From: Ditylenchus dipsaci
Taxonomy: Eukaryota; Nematoda; Chromadorea; Rhabditida; Anguinidae
Assembly: GCA_004194705.1 (NCBI GenBank)
Contig: SADC01000122.1
Coordinates: 124,001-188,000 of the forward strand
Length of the DNA stretch: 64,000 nt
Direction: 5' to 3'
Shown here: positions 21,458 to 33,539 of the stretch, in pieces
Layout of the letters: each line of letters begins with the position of its first letter
Numbering within the stretch: the first letter of the stretch is position 1
The notes under the pieces: generated by a model
The model's input: only the letters and a program-made list of their open reading frames with translations
Databases searched by the model: none
Told to the model about the DNA's origin: nothing
Position numbers and translations under genes: made by a program

Positions 21458-21907
21458 CTTTCCTAGAATAATCAAAAAAATAAGTTGACCTACCAAATTG
21501 TAGCCGAGACACAGGGCTTATGCAGGTAAAAAAATAATTCTGTGAACAGTCTCTGTTTTGTTGGTTTGTTGCCGTTCTCCAACTGCGTCTATATATATGA
21601 TACGCCTATTTTTTCGGTTTTCGTCAAAAACTTGTAGGCGCATTTTTAAAGAAACTAATTTTTTTGCATGAAACAACTTTTTTAGCCGTTTTAGATGCTA
21701 CGGTAAAAAACCTATGCATTACAGTTTCAAAAACAGGCTTAACTGCAAAAAATTGGGTGCGTCTATAATATGATACGGAGTGTACATTGCAATGGATTGG
21801 GGTGGAAAAAGCCGCTCCTATTAATTTTCATTTTAATCTCAGGCTATTTTTTTGTAGCGCATATAGCTTGGTAGCTGGATTATCTGGATATTCCATGCAC
21901 TAATCAA
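21458..21907. other. no gene recognised
   Basis: AT-rich. Two occurrences of a GTCTATA/TATGATACG phrase (21,588 and 21,763) are the only internal similarity seen. Confidence 0.35.
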
Positions 21908-22155
21908 ACCAAGTGGTCGTCCACTTGGATCAAATTTTTACGTTTTGGTTCCAAAACTTGTTTTCTGCACTAATCGAGCATTCTGAAGATGGTTTGACAG
22001 TAGTTTAATTACGTACTTATGCTACTTTCACATTTTTCGTAAATCTTACAAAAATCAATTTTTACAACTGTTAAACATCTCTAGCTCGAATTAGTGCAGA
22101 AACTAATTGTAAACCACACAAAAATGTTTCGTGGATCAGCCATACTTAGATGACT
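21908..22155. repeat. MITE, CCAAGTGGTCGTCCACTTGG family
   Basis: Left end matches 11,043-11,150 (CCAAGTGGTCGTCCACTTGG, TTTCTGCACTAATCGAGCAT, GGTTTGACAGT). The right half is degraded. Confidence 0.7.
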
Positions 22156-23777
22156 ACTACAATCATTCGGATTGTAGTAGTCAGCTGGTTCCTGTAAGAA
22201 ATTAATGAAAAACCAAAGCATGACTAGTAGTATTAAGCACCTTCTAAAAAGTGTACAATATTACCAGTTATAATAATAAAATAGAGCCTTAGAGGTTTAT
22301 CATGACCTAAAAACGATATGGCTATATGGGCCAAATGAGGTGGAGCCCCAATGAGTGTCAACGGTCTACCTTGCCTGAGCCCTAACAAAGGCTAGTTACA
22401 GCGATTTGGAGGGAAAGTATATTAGCGCAATGATACATAGGGTGAAAAATAAATTATGCAATAATTTGTAATATTTTTTGGTCAGGGGTGAAGTTCCCAG
22501 GGGGTGAAATGTCCTAGGGGTGAATGTCCACGAGGTGAAATGTCCGTGTCCTATTTGCCGGGAGTGAATTGACGGTATCCCGGTGGAGCTCAACACAAAA
22601 ATAACACAGATTATGAAACATTAGCCGTGTCATAAAAGTTTAGTTCCACAAGACCTCCAAACTTCTAAACCTTTTTATTCATCAGAACCCACAACATTTA
22701 AATATAGCATTACAACAAGGCCGCATGTGACAAATGCCACAACATGGTCAACAAAACCGCTCGGACTGCACAACATGGTTTAATTTATTGTCAGTGATCA
22801 TTCGAAAACATTTGGACTCGCAAAACACAAACCACACATTTAATTGGACAGCAGACGACAGGAAAGTTTTTTATTTGCTTAATTTATAAATGAAATTGTT
22901 ACCGAAAAAATCTTTTTGGTATTTGAGACATAAAGCACAAAATATAGACCCAATTAATTGTACAGACTTTTTTGTTTATAAAAGATGTTTTGTTTCATTT
23001 TCACAAGACCATTTTATCTACATCAATATGTAAGATGTTCATTCTCGTGGTCATTTTCCTGCATACTTTACTGCTATTTTAATATTTCGTGTGGAAACGA
23101 AGAAATCTGCCATTGAAGTTTTCAAAACCTAAAATATTAAGCTACAGCTGAAAGATCAAATTTTTGATTGTGCAGAAAAATTGCGACTATTATATGAATA
23201 AAATTTGTAACTTTAAAAATTACATTCAGAGAGTTACTAAAAAACCTTTTTGAAAAATTTAGCAAGGGCACGGACAAAATAAAGATGATAAACATAGTTT
23301 ACTACTGCCTACCCATATAGATTTTCGGTATGTATGCTAATTTTATGCATCCGCAGTCTCTTTCGAGTAATTGTCTCCGTGACTGTGCGTATCTCAAAAG
23401 TTCTTACAATAAATGGCGGAAAATGTTTATTTTTAAGGAAAAAATGTGCCGCCAATTCAAATTGACCATGGTCTTTACAATGAAGTTTTTATGTAAAGGA
23501 GTGATCCTGCATAAATTTTCTTGACAAAAGTTTAATAACTTTTGGTTTCGGTAATTTCAATTGACCCCTTCTCCCAAATTTTTAAATGATCTAGAAATCG
23601 GCAGAACATATTGTATCACGAATCTGCAAAAAATGAAGATCAGAGGAGGTATTTGGAAAAAAACTTGAGGTTCTCGCACCATATTTATAAGCTAACCAGG
23701 GCTCTCAAATATGGTGCCGAATCAATCAATCAATGCCGAAAAATTTTCGAAAATCAGCTCAAATCAGTACTTTAGTC
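22156..23777. other. no gene recognised
   Basis: AT-rich. 22,490-22,580 has four loose repeats of GGGGTGAAATGTCC. 23,300-23,410 is a degraded copy of the CCTACCGCATAAA family. No coding evidence. Confidence 0.4.
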
Positions 23778-24112
23778 AAAAGTCCGCCAAACTCAGCAAA
23801 TCAGGACGGAAAAAATCCTCGGCAACAAACCTCAAAATCAGCAAAATGCTGAGAAAATCAGCACATTTGAGAGCTAACCGCTAAATCAAATAAGAAGTCA
23901 AATTACGAACGATTTTGCGGGCTCCCCAAGCGAATAAAAAGCAATAATTTTTTATATGAAATAATTCCCGGCTCTATTTAAGAATCGTCCCATTGTTTGC
24001 CTTGGTCCCCCTGCTGTTTTTTCGAAATTTTCATTGCAGAAAATGACGAATAACACATTCAAGGAAATAACTATTCGTAACTTAAAAATTTTCATTCTAA
24101 AGCTAAGTAAAG
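23778..24112. repeat. dispersed repeat, inverted copy of 14,703-15,042
   Basis: Reverse-complement match to 14,703-15,042 over nearly its whole length. Confidence 0.8.
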
Positions 24113-24124
24113 GGCTTGAGTTCA

Positions 24125-24958
24125 GAATCCCCCCCCCGGGGACTGATAGGTGGAGGAGATAACTTCATATTCGTGTTTCTCGACCCGATTTCATGAGAAA
24201 GCCGGCTGTTTTTTTGGTTCTGAGAAAAATTTTTTTTCGAACACAGGGGGGTATCATGTTTTTTAGTCAAAATTTGAAAATTTAAATTGGCGCCTTTTGA
24301 ATTTAAAAGGATAAGGGCTGTATAGGGAGGGGAAGGGAATAAAAGGGGCCACTAATCACACAGGGCCCACTAACAAGAAGATGTTGAACATAGTTTTGAA
24401 TACTGGGGCCTACCGCATAAATAAACTCTGGTATGCATGCTTTTTCATGCATCCAGAGTTATTTCGAGTGATTTGTGTCTAAGGTATGTGGGTGTGCGCA
24501 TCTCATCCAAGCCCCAAGCCCCTGCGCCCCGAAGGGGGCGCAGGGGGCTTGAGAGTTAGAGATGCGCGCCACACTTACCTTAGACATGATTCCGAGAAGT
24601 ACTCTTGACCATAAAATGCATATAGAGTCTTTTTTGCCACGGCCTCAGTTGAAAAACATGGTGAGGCAGTCGAAGAATATAGATATATTAAATTTATAGT
24701 GTTCTGCCATAAAGTGGCCCCTTTTATTCCTTCCCTCCCAATACAGCCTTATTCCCTTTTAATTCAAAAGGCGCCAATTTAATTTTTCAATTTTTGACTA
24801 AAAACCATGATACCCATGTGTTCGAAAAAAAATTTTTTTCTCAGAAACCAAAAAAAACAGCCGGCTTTCTCATGAAATCGGGTCGAGAAACAACGAATAT
24901 GAAGTTATCCTCCTCCACCTGATCAGTCCCCGTGGGGGGGGGGATTCTGAACTGCAAC
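24125..24958. repeat. fold-back element just upstream of the first HCF exon
   Basis: Arms of about 230 bp: left contains CTTCATATTCGTGTTTCTCG and GAGAAAGCCGGCTG, right their complements. C and G runs lie at the outer edges. Between the arms is a copy of the CCTACCGCATAAATAAACTC family with its own mirrored halves. Confidence 0.8.
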
Positions 24959-24979
24959 CGCCATTTTTACAAATTTCAG

Positions 24980-25435
24980 AATGTTGAATCAGCACCCTGT
25001 GCAGAGCTGGCCACAGCAGTGGGTCATCAACAAGCGCGTTTACGTGTGGTCTGGTCGAGACGGCTACCGTAAGTCGGCCAAAAGCCAGGTTTGCTGCAAC
25101 GACATGTTGTACTTGGAAACCGAACCACCACCCGTCCCACCAGGTTCAGTTGGTCAGGGCCAGCATTTCGGGACTAGAAGTGTGCTGGAAAGCTGTACCT
25201 ACTGCTGAAAGCTACCTGCTTCAGTTGCAAAAATATGAGCCTCCTGTTTCCAGTGCCGACTCAGGTTATTTGCTTGGAGTGTGCAGCACGCAACAATGTC
25301 TTATTTCCAGGTGCTGCACGGAATTACTTGAGGGCTGGTGCTTCGCCAGTCAAAGACGCTCCAGATTCAACGGAATGGAACTCCACATATGATGAAAGTT
25401 ATAAGAGGTGCTCCAGCGGCAGTGGCCGACAACAG
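24980..25435 (+). CDS. hcf-1: HCF-1: end of Kelch propeller and first Fn3 (exons)
   Basis: Host cell factor 1 is a chromatin scaffold that tethers transcription factors to histone modifiers through its N-terminal Kelch propeller. Exon 24,980-25,264 follows a TTTCAG acceptor and shows RAGHSS (one frame), [17 protein letters not shown] and [17 protein letters not shown], the last Kelch blade. It then changes frame to [31 protein letters not shown], the first half-Fn3 of HCF proteins. A probable 46-bp intron follows; exon 25,311-25,435 has [14 protein letters not shown]...SSGSGRQQ before a GTCAGT donor. Blades 1-5 of the propeller were not found upstream (repeats fill 21.5-24.96 kb), so the 5' exons are probably far upstream or missing. 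Frame slips at CAGTGGGTC and near CCACCAGG. Confidence 0.9.
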
Positions 25436-26690
25436 GTCAGTGCGCATATTAAATAACTAGATAGTCATGAAGAAGGGTAATTGCAAGTGTTTCCGACGAG
25501 TATATGAGTGATACCCAACTCTCAAGGCTTTTCCACCTTTGGGTCCGTGAACAAAAATCATGTTTGAGCATGTACGCTGGCCTATTCTGCACCTAATCAG
25601 TAGCCAAAATAATTAACAAGGGAAATAACTAGGGCTTTTTCTCGTGCTAGTTGACTCTGGCTGAATCGCACGCTCCCACATCGCTACCAACCAAAAATAT
25701 ATTTCAATACCCCACAAGTACCATCTCAAATAGTAACCTACCACGTGTTAACTCTATTGATGGACTCGACTCTCTTTTTACCTCGATTTTCGAAAATGTT
25801 TGCAAGTTCTGTTTTGACAGCTGTTGACAAAACAAAAATGATGACAAGACATATCAAAATTGCAAGGGCGCTGATTATGAGAGTCTGATACTACTACCGT
25901 GTGACCGAAAAGTCCTTGGAAAAATTTTATATAGTAAATTTTTATCAATTTTAAAATTCGGTAAAATACAGTTTGTATAGAGACAGAAACGGGGCGGGAT
26001 CCCGTCGGGATCTCGATCCGCCCGAACTGATTTTGAACCAAAAATCCTGTCCCGAAATTGCTCGCATTTTTCTCCCCGGCATCATCTTTTTGCCATGGCG
26101 CCCGGCCGCGAATTTTATAAAAAAGGCGCCAGCACCCTTGCGCCGGCGCCGAATCCGACGCCACTTTTTGAAGAGACCGGCGCCCGTGGTGCGCCCGGCG
26201 CCGATTTTTTCGGGCGCACAAGTATACCGGTCAGTTCCAGAATCCCCCAATCCCGGAATTGGTGAAATCCCGATCGACAATATTTACTGTTTCCATGCTC
26301 TCAAAATCACCAATATTAATGTTTTTAGTGTCAAATTTTTTTCTGATGTGCGCTTTATTATAGATTTTTGCTGCATATTTCAATCGGCTTTCAATTCCTA
26401 AAAAAAAAAACAATTTGAACCCGTTTTTAAGATTCGGTCGACTTTTTCTGTTAATTGCTTTCCTTCATACTGAATCAACTATTCTGGTACAAAGGATCAG
26501 AATTTTACTAAAATCGTGGCTATACATTAGCTTAAAAAACTTTTTTTATCACAAGCATGTAAATAAAGATGCAGCTATCAAAATGTGTTTGATTATTTCT
26601 CAGCTTGTTGCATAAGTACAAACGTTTTTATTTATCAATGTGTAGTCAAGATTCTAAGCACCACTAGCCTTCACAAATGAAAGATGAAAT
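25436..26690. other. HCF-1 intron, first part
   Basis: No exon recognised. 25,975-26,275 is GC-richer, with GGGATCCCGTCGGGATC and CGGCGCC blocks; the GGGATCCCGACGG motif recurs in the palindrome arms at 26,880 and 30,320. Otherwise AT-rich. Confidence 0.45.
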
Positions 26691-26696
26691 TTAAAA

Positions 26697-27464
26697 AAAT
26701 CACATTCACGAAAGTTGGCCAGATCCAAAGAAGCGACCAAATCCTAAAAAGCGGCCAGAAAAACGTCAAAATTCTCATATTATATATTGCATTCTTATGT
26801 GAGCTTTTAAAATAGACAATAGTTTGAAATACACCGAAAAGTGTTAATTTTCGCGTTTTTTTCTCTTATCTTTGAAATCGGGATCCCGACGGACCCCGAA
26901 TTTTATTTCCCAAAATCCCAATCCCGAATTTTTTCGCTCGGAAATCCCGTTCCGAAATCCCAAAAAAATTATGAAAATGGACTTTCGCCACCTAAAAACA
27001 TGTTTTCTAAACGTTTCAAGTGCTAAAACACATGAATAAATGGTCAAAACCCATTTTTGGAGGTTGAAGAATATACACTCCGGCCAAATCAACCATGCTG
27101 AACATGAATCCTGCGTTACAACTGATATTTTGCTTCAGATTGCCCAGGTATAATTGCATACCCTGGGTATAAACAATACCCAGGGTATAAACTTTATATA
27201 CTATAAAGGTATTCACTTATACTTTATACCAGGGTATAAAGTAATAATATTTTAATACCTCTTTGTATAATCTTGGTATTAATTTATTAATAATCATACC
27301 CTCTGCAATACCCTGGCTCCAAGCACTTGTCAGCTCATTTGAAATTTGCCAAGCATTTTCATCACTTTAATTGGTCAAGGTTTAATTTAGAAACTAGCGC
27401 TTCGACAATATTAGTGTTATCTTGCAGCGCAGTTCAAGTGCTACAAGACCTACTTACAGGATAC
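26697..27464. repeat. left arm of a 3.8-kb palindrome
   Basis: About 770 bp whose reverse complement is at 29,780-30,519. The arm includes GGCCAGATCCAAAGAAGCG, TATCTTTGAAATCGGGATCC, CCGGCCAAATCAACCATGC, a cluster of TATACCCTGGGTATAAA palindromes and, at the inner edge, TTATCTTGCAGCGCAGTTC. Confidence 0.9.
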
Positions 27465-28428
27465 ATTTTTGAAATTCGAGCACGCCCATTTTGATGCCGC
27501 ACCGTTTTGATGCCAGGACATTTTGATGCCGGGACATCTTGATGCCGGAACATTGATGCCGAGACATTTTCATGCCGCACCAAATTCGTCTGCCACGCGA
27601 AAGTAATAGGGCGGCAGACTACCCTATTAGTAAATACGTTACTCACCTGCCGAATACTGAAACCTGCTTTGGGAACCCTCGGGACAGTTGGATATCCGCC
27701 TGGATGGCCTGAAAATAAAGTTGGCTAAATTTGAAACGAACTGAGATATCATACGTGAAACTGTGAAATCTGTTCGATAAACCAAATTCGAGATTCCTTT
27801 CAACCCTACATTGGTAAGTCCAAACCCCGATTTAGCTACCGAATCCCAGAATTTCTTAGGTGGATACCCTGGCCTGGTGGATAGCTTAACAAATAAAAAA
27901 TTCAGCAAATCAAAAAACGAGCCATGCTATCGTATCTAATATAGTAATAGAATTCGGTTTTTAAAATCCCGATTTTAGGCTTGCTTTTAATTTTTTTACC
28001 CATCCAGGTGAATATCCACCTGATCAGTGGTGTTACTCGATAGATATGCCCGACATATATCTCGCCCAGAGATATCTACCTTTTCCTACCCAAGACAATC
28101 CAAACACCGATTCTTTACCCTTTTTATCCCTTGCAATGGGAATGTGCTGGTTTCGGTCTCAAAGCGGCCAACCTTCGGCTATTTAGTGCATAGTCTCACT
28201 TATTCCAGTTTTATGCTGATATATAAATATTTTTGCATGACAGGACGAATTTGGTGCGGCATCAAAACGGGCGGTATCAAAACGGGCGGCATCAAAATTT
28301 CATTTACCGTTAAATATTAGATTGTTGAGATACAGTCGACGCTCGATATAACGGACCTCTATATAACAGTCAATAAATTTGATTTGGTTCGTTTTAATTT
28401 AAATTGACTGAAGAAGACGCTCTATATA
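27465..28428. repeat. palindrome spacer with nested GGCATCAAAACGG fold-back
   Basis: 27,480-27,590 (CATTTTGATGCCGGGACATC units) and 28,240-28,310 (GGTGCGGCATCAAAACGGGC units) are mirrored ends of another element. 28,333-28,427 begins as a CAGTCGACGCTCGATATAAC end without a matching right end. No gene. Confidence 0.6.
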
Positions 28429-29537
28429 CAGTCAACCTCGATAAATGGGCACCCTCAAAAGTTCGTTCCCCACCTGGGTCCGATACTTTTTTAGCTCAAT
28501 TTTCAAAGCTTTTTTTTAATTCTGTTCTGACAGTCTGGTCTCAAATATCGCAAAGATTCCGATTTTACTGATCGTTTTTCAGAATCCAAAAACTTTTTTC
28601 TCTAAAAAAGCAAAACCTTGATAAACGCGTACCCTATTTCTATAATATATATTTACCTATATATATTTATCGAGGTTTTGCTTTTCAGAGTGAAAGTTTT
28701 TAGATTTTAAAAAGGACGGTACTTTCTTCTCACCGCAAAACACTCGAAAATCACCGCAAAATATTTTTTTCTCACCGCAATTTGAACTCCCGCAAAATAC
28801 TCTTTTCTCACCGCAAAATACTTTTTTCTCACCGCGAAAATACTTTTTTTCTGCCGCAAACCTAATTTTTTGTCCAAGACCAACCAAATTTTGCATAATT
28901 TTGCAAGAATTCAAATTTTTTAGCCTAAAAAAGACTTGGATTGTTCAGAATCCCACCCCAAGTGGCCAGAAGCCGAAAGTTGGTTTTTTGGGGGTTTACT
29001 AAGGGGGGGGGGTAAACTTTTTGCGAAAATTCGATTGAGCGGATCAGAATTGGGGTCCGATGGCTAAATCGCTCAGAATTCCAGCTTTGTGGTGTTTTGA
29101 GTGGTTCAGAATATCATTCTGAGCGATTTAGCCCATCGACCCGAATCCGATCCGCTCAATCGAATTTTCTCAAAAAGTTTAGCACCCCCCCCCCTTAGTA
29201 AACCCCCAAAAAAACCAACCTTCAGGGCTTCTGGCCACACCAGGGTGGGATTCTGAGCAATCCAGTCTTTTTTAGGCTAAAAAATTTGAATTCTTGCAAA
29301 ATTAGATTGGTCTTGGACAGAAAATTAGGTTTACGGCAGAAAAAAAGTATTTTTGCGGTGAGAAAAAAAGTATTATCCTTTTAAAAAAAGATCTGCAAAA
29401 TCGGAATCCTTACAATATTTTGGACCGGACTGTCAAACAGAATTTAAAAAAAAAGGTTTAAAAATCGAGCTAAAAAAAGTGTGTGACCCAGCTGGGGAAG
29501 TAACTTTTGATGGTGCCCGTTTATCGAGGTTCGACTG
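28429..29537. repeat. large CAGTCRA element with further nested fold-backs
   Basis: Left CAGTCAACCTCGATAAATGG, right CCGTTTATCGAGGTTCGACTG without its first base, TA on both sides (28,427-28,428; 29,538-29,539). Inside are mirrored TTTTTCTCACCGCAAAATAC minisatellites and, at 28,938-29,270, a fold-back of the GGATCAGAATTGGGGTCCG family with long C/G runs. Confidence 0.8.
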
Positions 29538-29539
29538 TA

Positions 29540-29900
29540 ACGGACAAAATTCGAAAATCTCTATTCTTACGTTTCCGTCATTTAGAGCGTCGGGTTCAAA
29601 TTTTACTTCAGAATTTTACTGTACAGACTTTTGAAAAAGGGATTTATCCAAAAAATGAACGAAATAGGGAAAAATCGGAAGAGTTTGCATTTCAGTCATT
29701 TTTGAAGAAATCGTTTTTTTCAAAAGGCTGTATCTCAACAGTCAAATTTTTGTAATGTATTCTGTAAAATAGGTGTTGTAGCTTTTGAACTGCGCTGCAA
29801 GATAGCACTAATTTGTTGTTGAAGCGCTAGTTCTAAATAAACCTTGACCAATTAAAGTGATGAAAATGCTTGGCAAAATTTCAAAATGAGCTGACAAGTG
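29540..29900. repeat. direct repeat copy 1
   Basis: About 360 bp starting TAACGGACAAAATTCGAAAA and repeated at 30,533-30,900. Its distal part overlaps the inner edge of the palindrome's right arm. Confidence 0.85.
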
Positions 29901-30519
29901 CTTGGAGCCAGGGTAATTGCAGAGGGTTGATTATTAATAAATTAATACAAGATTATACCAAAAAGGTATTAAATATTAATTACTTTATACCTCTGGTATA
30001 AAGTATAAGTGAATACCTATAGTATAATAGTATACCCTGGGTATTGTTTATACCAGGGTATGCAATTATACCCTGGCCAATCTGAAGCAAAAATATCAGT
30101 TGTAACGCAGGATTCATGTTCAGCATGGTTATTTGGCCGGGTGTATTATTCTTCAACCTCCCAAATGGGTTTGACCATTTTTCATGGTTTTAGCACTTGA
30201 AACGTTAGAAAACATGTTTTTTAGGTGGCGAAAGTCCATTTTTCATAATTTTTTCGGGATTTCGGAACGGGATTTCCGAGCGAAAAAATTCGGGATTGGA
30301 TTTTGGGAAATAAAATCGGGTCCCGTCGGGATCCCGATTTCAAAAGATAAAGAGAAAACGCGAAAAATTAACATTTTCGTGTATTTCAAACTATTGTCTA
30401 TTTTAAAAGCTCACATAAGAAGCAATATATAATATGAGAATTTTGACGTTTTTCTGGCCGCTTTTAGGATTTGGTCGCTTCTTTGGATCTGGCCAACTTT
30501 TCGTGAATGTGATTTTTTT
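29780..30519. repeat. right arm of the 3.8-kb palindrome
   Basis: Reverse complement of 26,697-27,464, ending GGCCAACTTTTCGTGAATGT. Differences between the arms are mostly single-base changes in homopolymers. Confidence 0.9.
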
Positions 30520-30532
30520 TAAGCTTTTTTTT

Positions 30533-30900
30533 TTAACGGACAAAAATTCGAAATCTCTATTCTTACGTTTCCGTCATTAGAGCGTCGGGTTCAAATTTTA
30601 CTTCAGAATTTTTACTGTACAGACTTTTGAAAAAGGGATTTATCCAAAAAATGAACGAAATAGGGAAAAATCGGAAGAGTTTTGCATTTCAGTCATTTTT
30701 TGAAGAAATCGTTTTTCAAAAGGCGTATCTCAACAGTCAAATTTTGTAATGTATTCTGTAAAATAGGTGTTGTAGCTTTTGAACTGCGCTGCAAGATAGC
30801 ACTAATTTGTTGTTGAAGCGCTAGTTTCTAAATTAAACCTTTGACAATTAAAGTGATGAAAATGCTTGGCAAATTTCAAAATGACCTGACAAGCGATTGG
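30533..30900. repeat. direct repeat copy 2
   Basis: Second copy of 29,540-29,900, beginning immediately outside the right palindrome arm. Confidence 0.85.
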
Positions 30901-32423
30901 CGCTAAAATAATCACCATTCTGAAATATTAAAAAAAAACTTTATACAGGGTGCCAAAAAAATCCCTACACTTCAGTCAAGGGCACGTACGATTTTTTTTA
31001 TTTCAGTTTTTCTTATACGATATTCATTTTGTCGCCCTGGAAATTCTCTATCAAATGGTATAAAAACATTTATTACTGAAAAAAATTTGGATAAATTGAC
31101 AGGACAAAATTAAAAATCTCGATTCAAATCCGGAATTCCAGTTTTTGTTGAAATATAAGAATTTGCAACTTATTTAGAAGCTGGTTGTAATATCAAATTT
31201 TTTCGCAGAAATGTTTTGAACACATAATTTTCTAGCTCTCTCTTTCCTCTTTCGATTGGTACGAAAACTTTTTCGAATTTTTTTTTCGTTTTTTTTTTCG
31301 AAAAGTGACCATTTGGCTCTTACACATTTTGGTCATATTAGAAGTTGACAGGCATTTTGAAAACTTGGGTTTTTCATTCTGAGTTTTTTTTCAAAAACCA
31401 TATATCAACACTCAGATTCGAATTGTTTTTTCTGTAAAGTGGGTTTTGTAGCTCTTGACATGCGCTACACGATGGTGTTTACAGTTTTTGAAAATTTATT
31501 TATTTTTGTGACCATTAAATACCTTAACAAAAACTGAAAATTCCCGGATTTGAAATCGAGGTTTTTAATTTTGTGTTGTCAATTCAATTCAATTCAATAA
31601 ATTTCACTTTATAAATATGGATGTGAATAGCTCAAATTGAATCACGCCCTCAAAAGTCAAAATTTCGCCTTCAAACTTTACTTTAGAATTTTTTTCGGTG
31701 TAATTTTATTTTTTATTTTTTGTAATAGCAAGTAACTCTAGATCTTGCATTTATACTAACAAAGGGGGCCCTGACTGTGACCTGGGCTAACTTCGATGAA
31801 CTTTTTTTTCTGTATAATCTTGTAGAGCGTGCCAAAATCCTGACAAATCTGGCTCCCCAGCTCTGACGTTTCACAGAACGTGCACAAGGATTACTCAAAG
31901 TTCAAAAAACACCTCGACACCCCTATCATGGTTTTTTAAAGCTGACCCTTGAGCCATGGGTCATTCCTAAAATTTTTGTTAGCTTTCAGAGGTGGGGAGC
32001 CAAATTCACACAGGATTTGAGTACGCTCTACAAGAATACGTGCATTAAAAAATTCATTGAAAAAACCCCAGGTCAAAGTCGGGGCTCCTCCCCTGTAAAA
32101 TACTAGACTCTGCTTAAAAAGAGCGGGCAACTTATGTTTCTAGTCACACAAATAGCATGCTCTATTTAGAAATTTGGGTTCTTTTCGGTTATCGGCACCC
32201 CACTTTTTTTGTTATTGAACTTTTATAAACTGTCTTCATGATTCGTTATTTATTCATGGTGGGGTGCCGATAACAGAAAAGAACCGAAATTTGAGAAATA
32301 TAGAGAATTTAAGATTTTGTGCAAAAACGTCAATTTTGAAAAGCTTCCAGATTTCTAAATTTCTATTATCATTCAGTGGGTTTGATAGCTCGTAAGAAAG
32401 CCAAACTTTTGAGCTACACGTTG

Positions 32424-32648
32424 ATGCAAAATTAAAGGACCATAGCCGTCGCCGACATCGAGAATTTCAAATATTTGAATTCGCGCGGGACAGGTCTCTT
32501 TCGTCTAGCACTATACTCTTTTGACTTGCTTCGAATGACTCAAAGGAGTAAAATGAAAGACGAAAGAGAACTATCCCGCGGCGAATTCAAACATTTGAAA
32601 TTCTATTTGTCGGCACGGCTATGGTCTGCGACTGCTGTGGTCCTTTAA
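32424..32648. repeat. TTAA-type MITE, AAAGGACCATAGCCG family
   Basis: Left TTAAAGGACCATAGCCGTCG, right CGGCACGGCTATGGTC, arms with GAATTTCAAATATTTGAATTCG and a centre containing TGACTTGCTTCGAATGACTC. Nearly the same element is at 44,105-44,305. Confidence 0.8.
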
Positions 32649-33539
32649 CAAAAACTTAATGAAAATAGGAATATAAAACTGAGGGTGGAAATTCGGAGCA
32701 GTTTCGGAACACCCACCCCAGTCAATTTCGGTACACCCACCCCAGTCAATTTGGAACGCCCACTCCATTTAATTAGTAATACACCCCTAATGCTACCCCA
32801 CAATTGAAAGCTTAGAGTGTTAGCTACACGATGATGTAAAAATTTCTTCGTTCAGTTCACTAAAATCAATTTATTTTAATAAAAATAGCCTCGAAAAGAA
32901 ATGAAATATTCAGATGGTTCTAGGCTTTTTTTTATTAAAATAAATTGATTTTATTGAACTGAACTGAGAAACTTTTACATCATTGTGTAGCTAACACTCT
33001 GAGCTTTCAATTGTGGGTAGCATTAGGCGTGTATTACTTAATTAAATGGAGTGGGCGTTCCAAAATTGACTGGGGTGGGTGTTCCGAAATTTAGCCGGAA
33101 ATTCAGACTTTTGAGTGTTCACTTTAGCTACTGCCGATATCAATTTATTGAAAGTTTGCTAATCAGAATTCTTTTATTGTTTAAAGGGCCGTTACCATCT
33201 CTGACAACGGTTGTCGCGCGATTTCAAATAAAATTACGCCTTATCATTGAACTTCTGTACGGATTTTTCAACTGGTTTCTAACAATTCTAGCCGTTTTGT
33301 TAGAAACCAATTTAAAAAATCCGCACGGAACTTCAATGATTAGACGAAATTTTTTGAATTGGCGGGGGACAATCCAGAACGCGTGTCCATGGCCCTTCAA
33401 GGTTTTACGCATGGTTCGCAAAAACAGCAAATTTGCTGAAATGCAGCAAAAATATTCGGCGTTTCGTGTTTATTAAAAACAGCAAAATTTAAGCAAAAAT
33501 GCAGCAAAATTTTTGCTGCATTTCAGCAAATTTTGCTGC

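Noticed and set aside
28657..28914. ORF with repeated FCGEKK residues
   Set aside because: Translation of the TTTTTCTCACCGCAAAATAC minisatellite in a fold-back arm.
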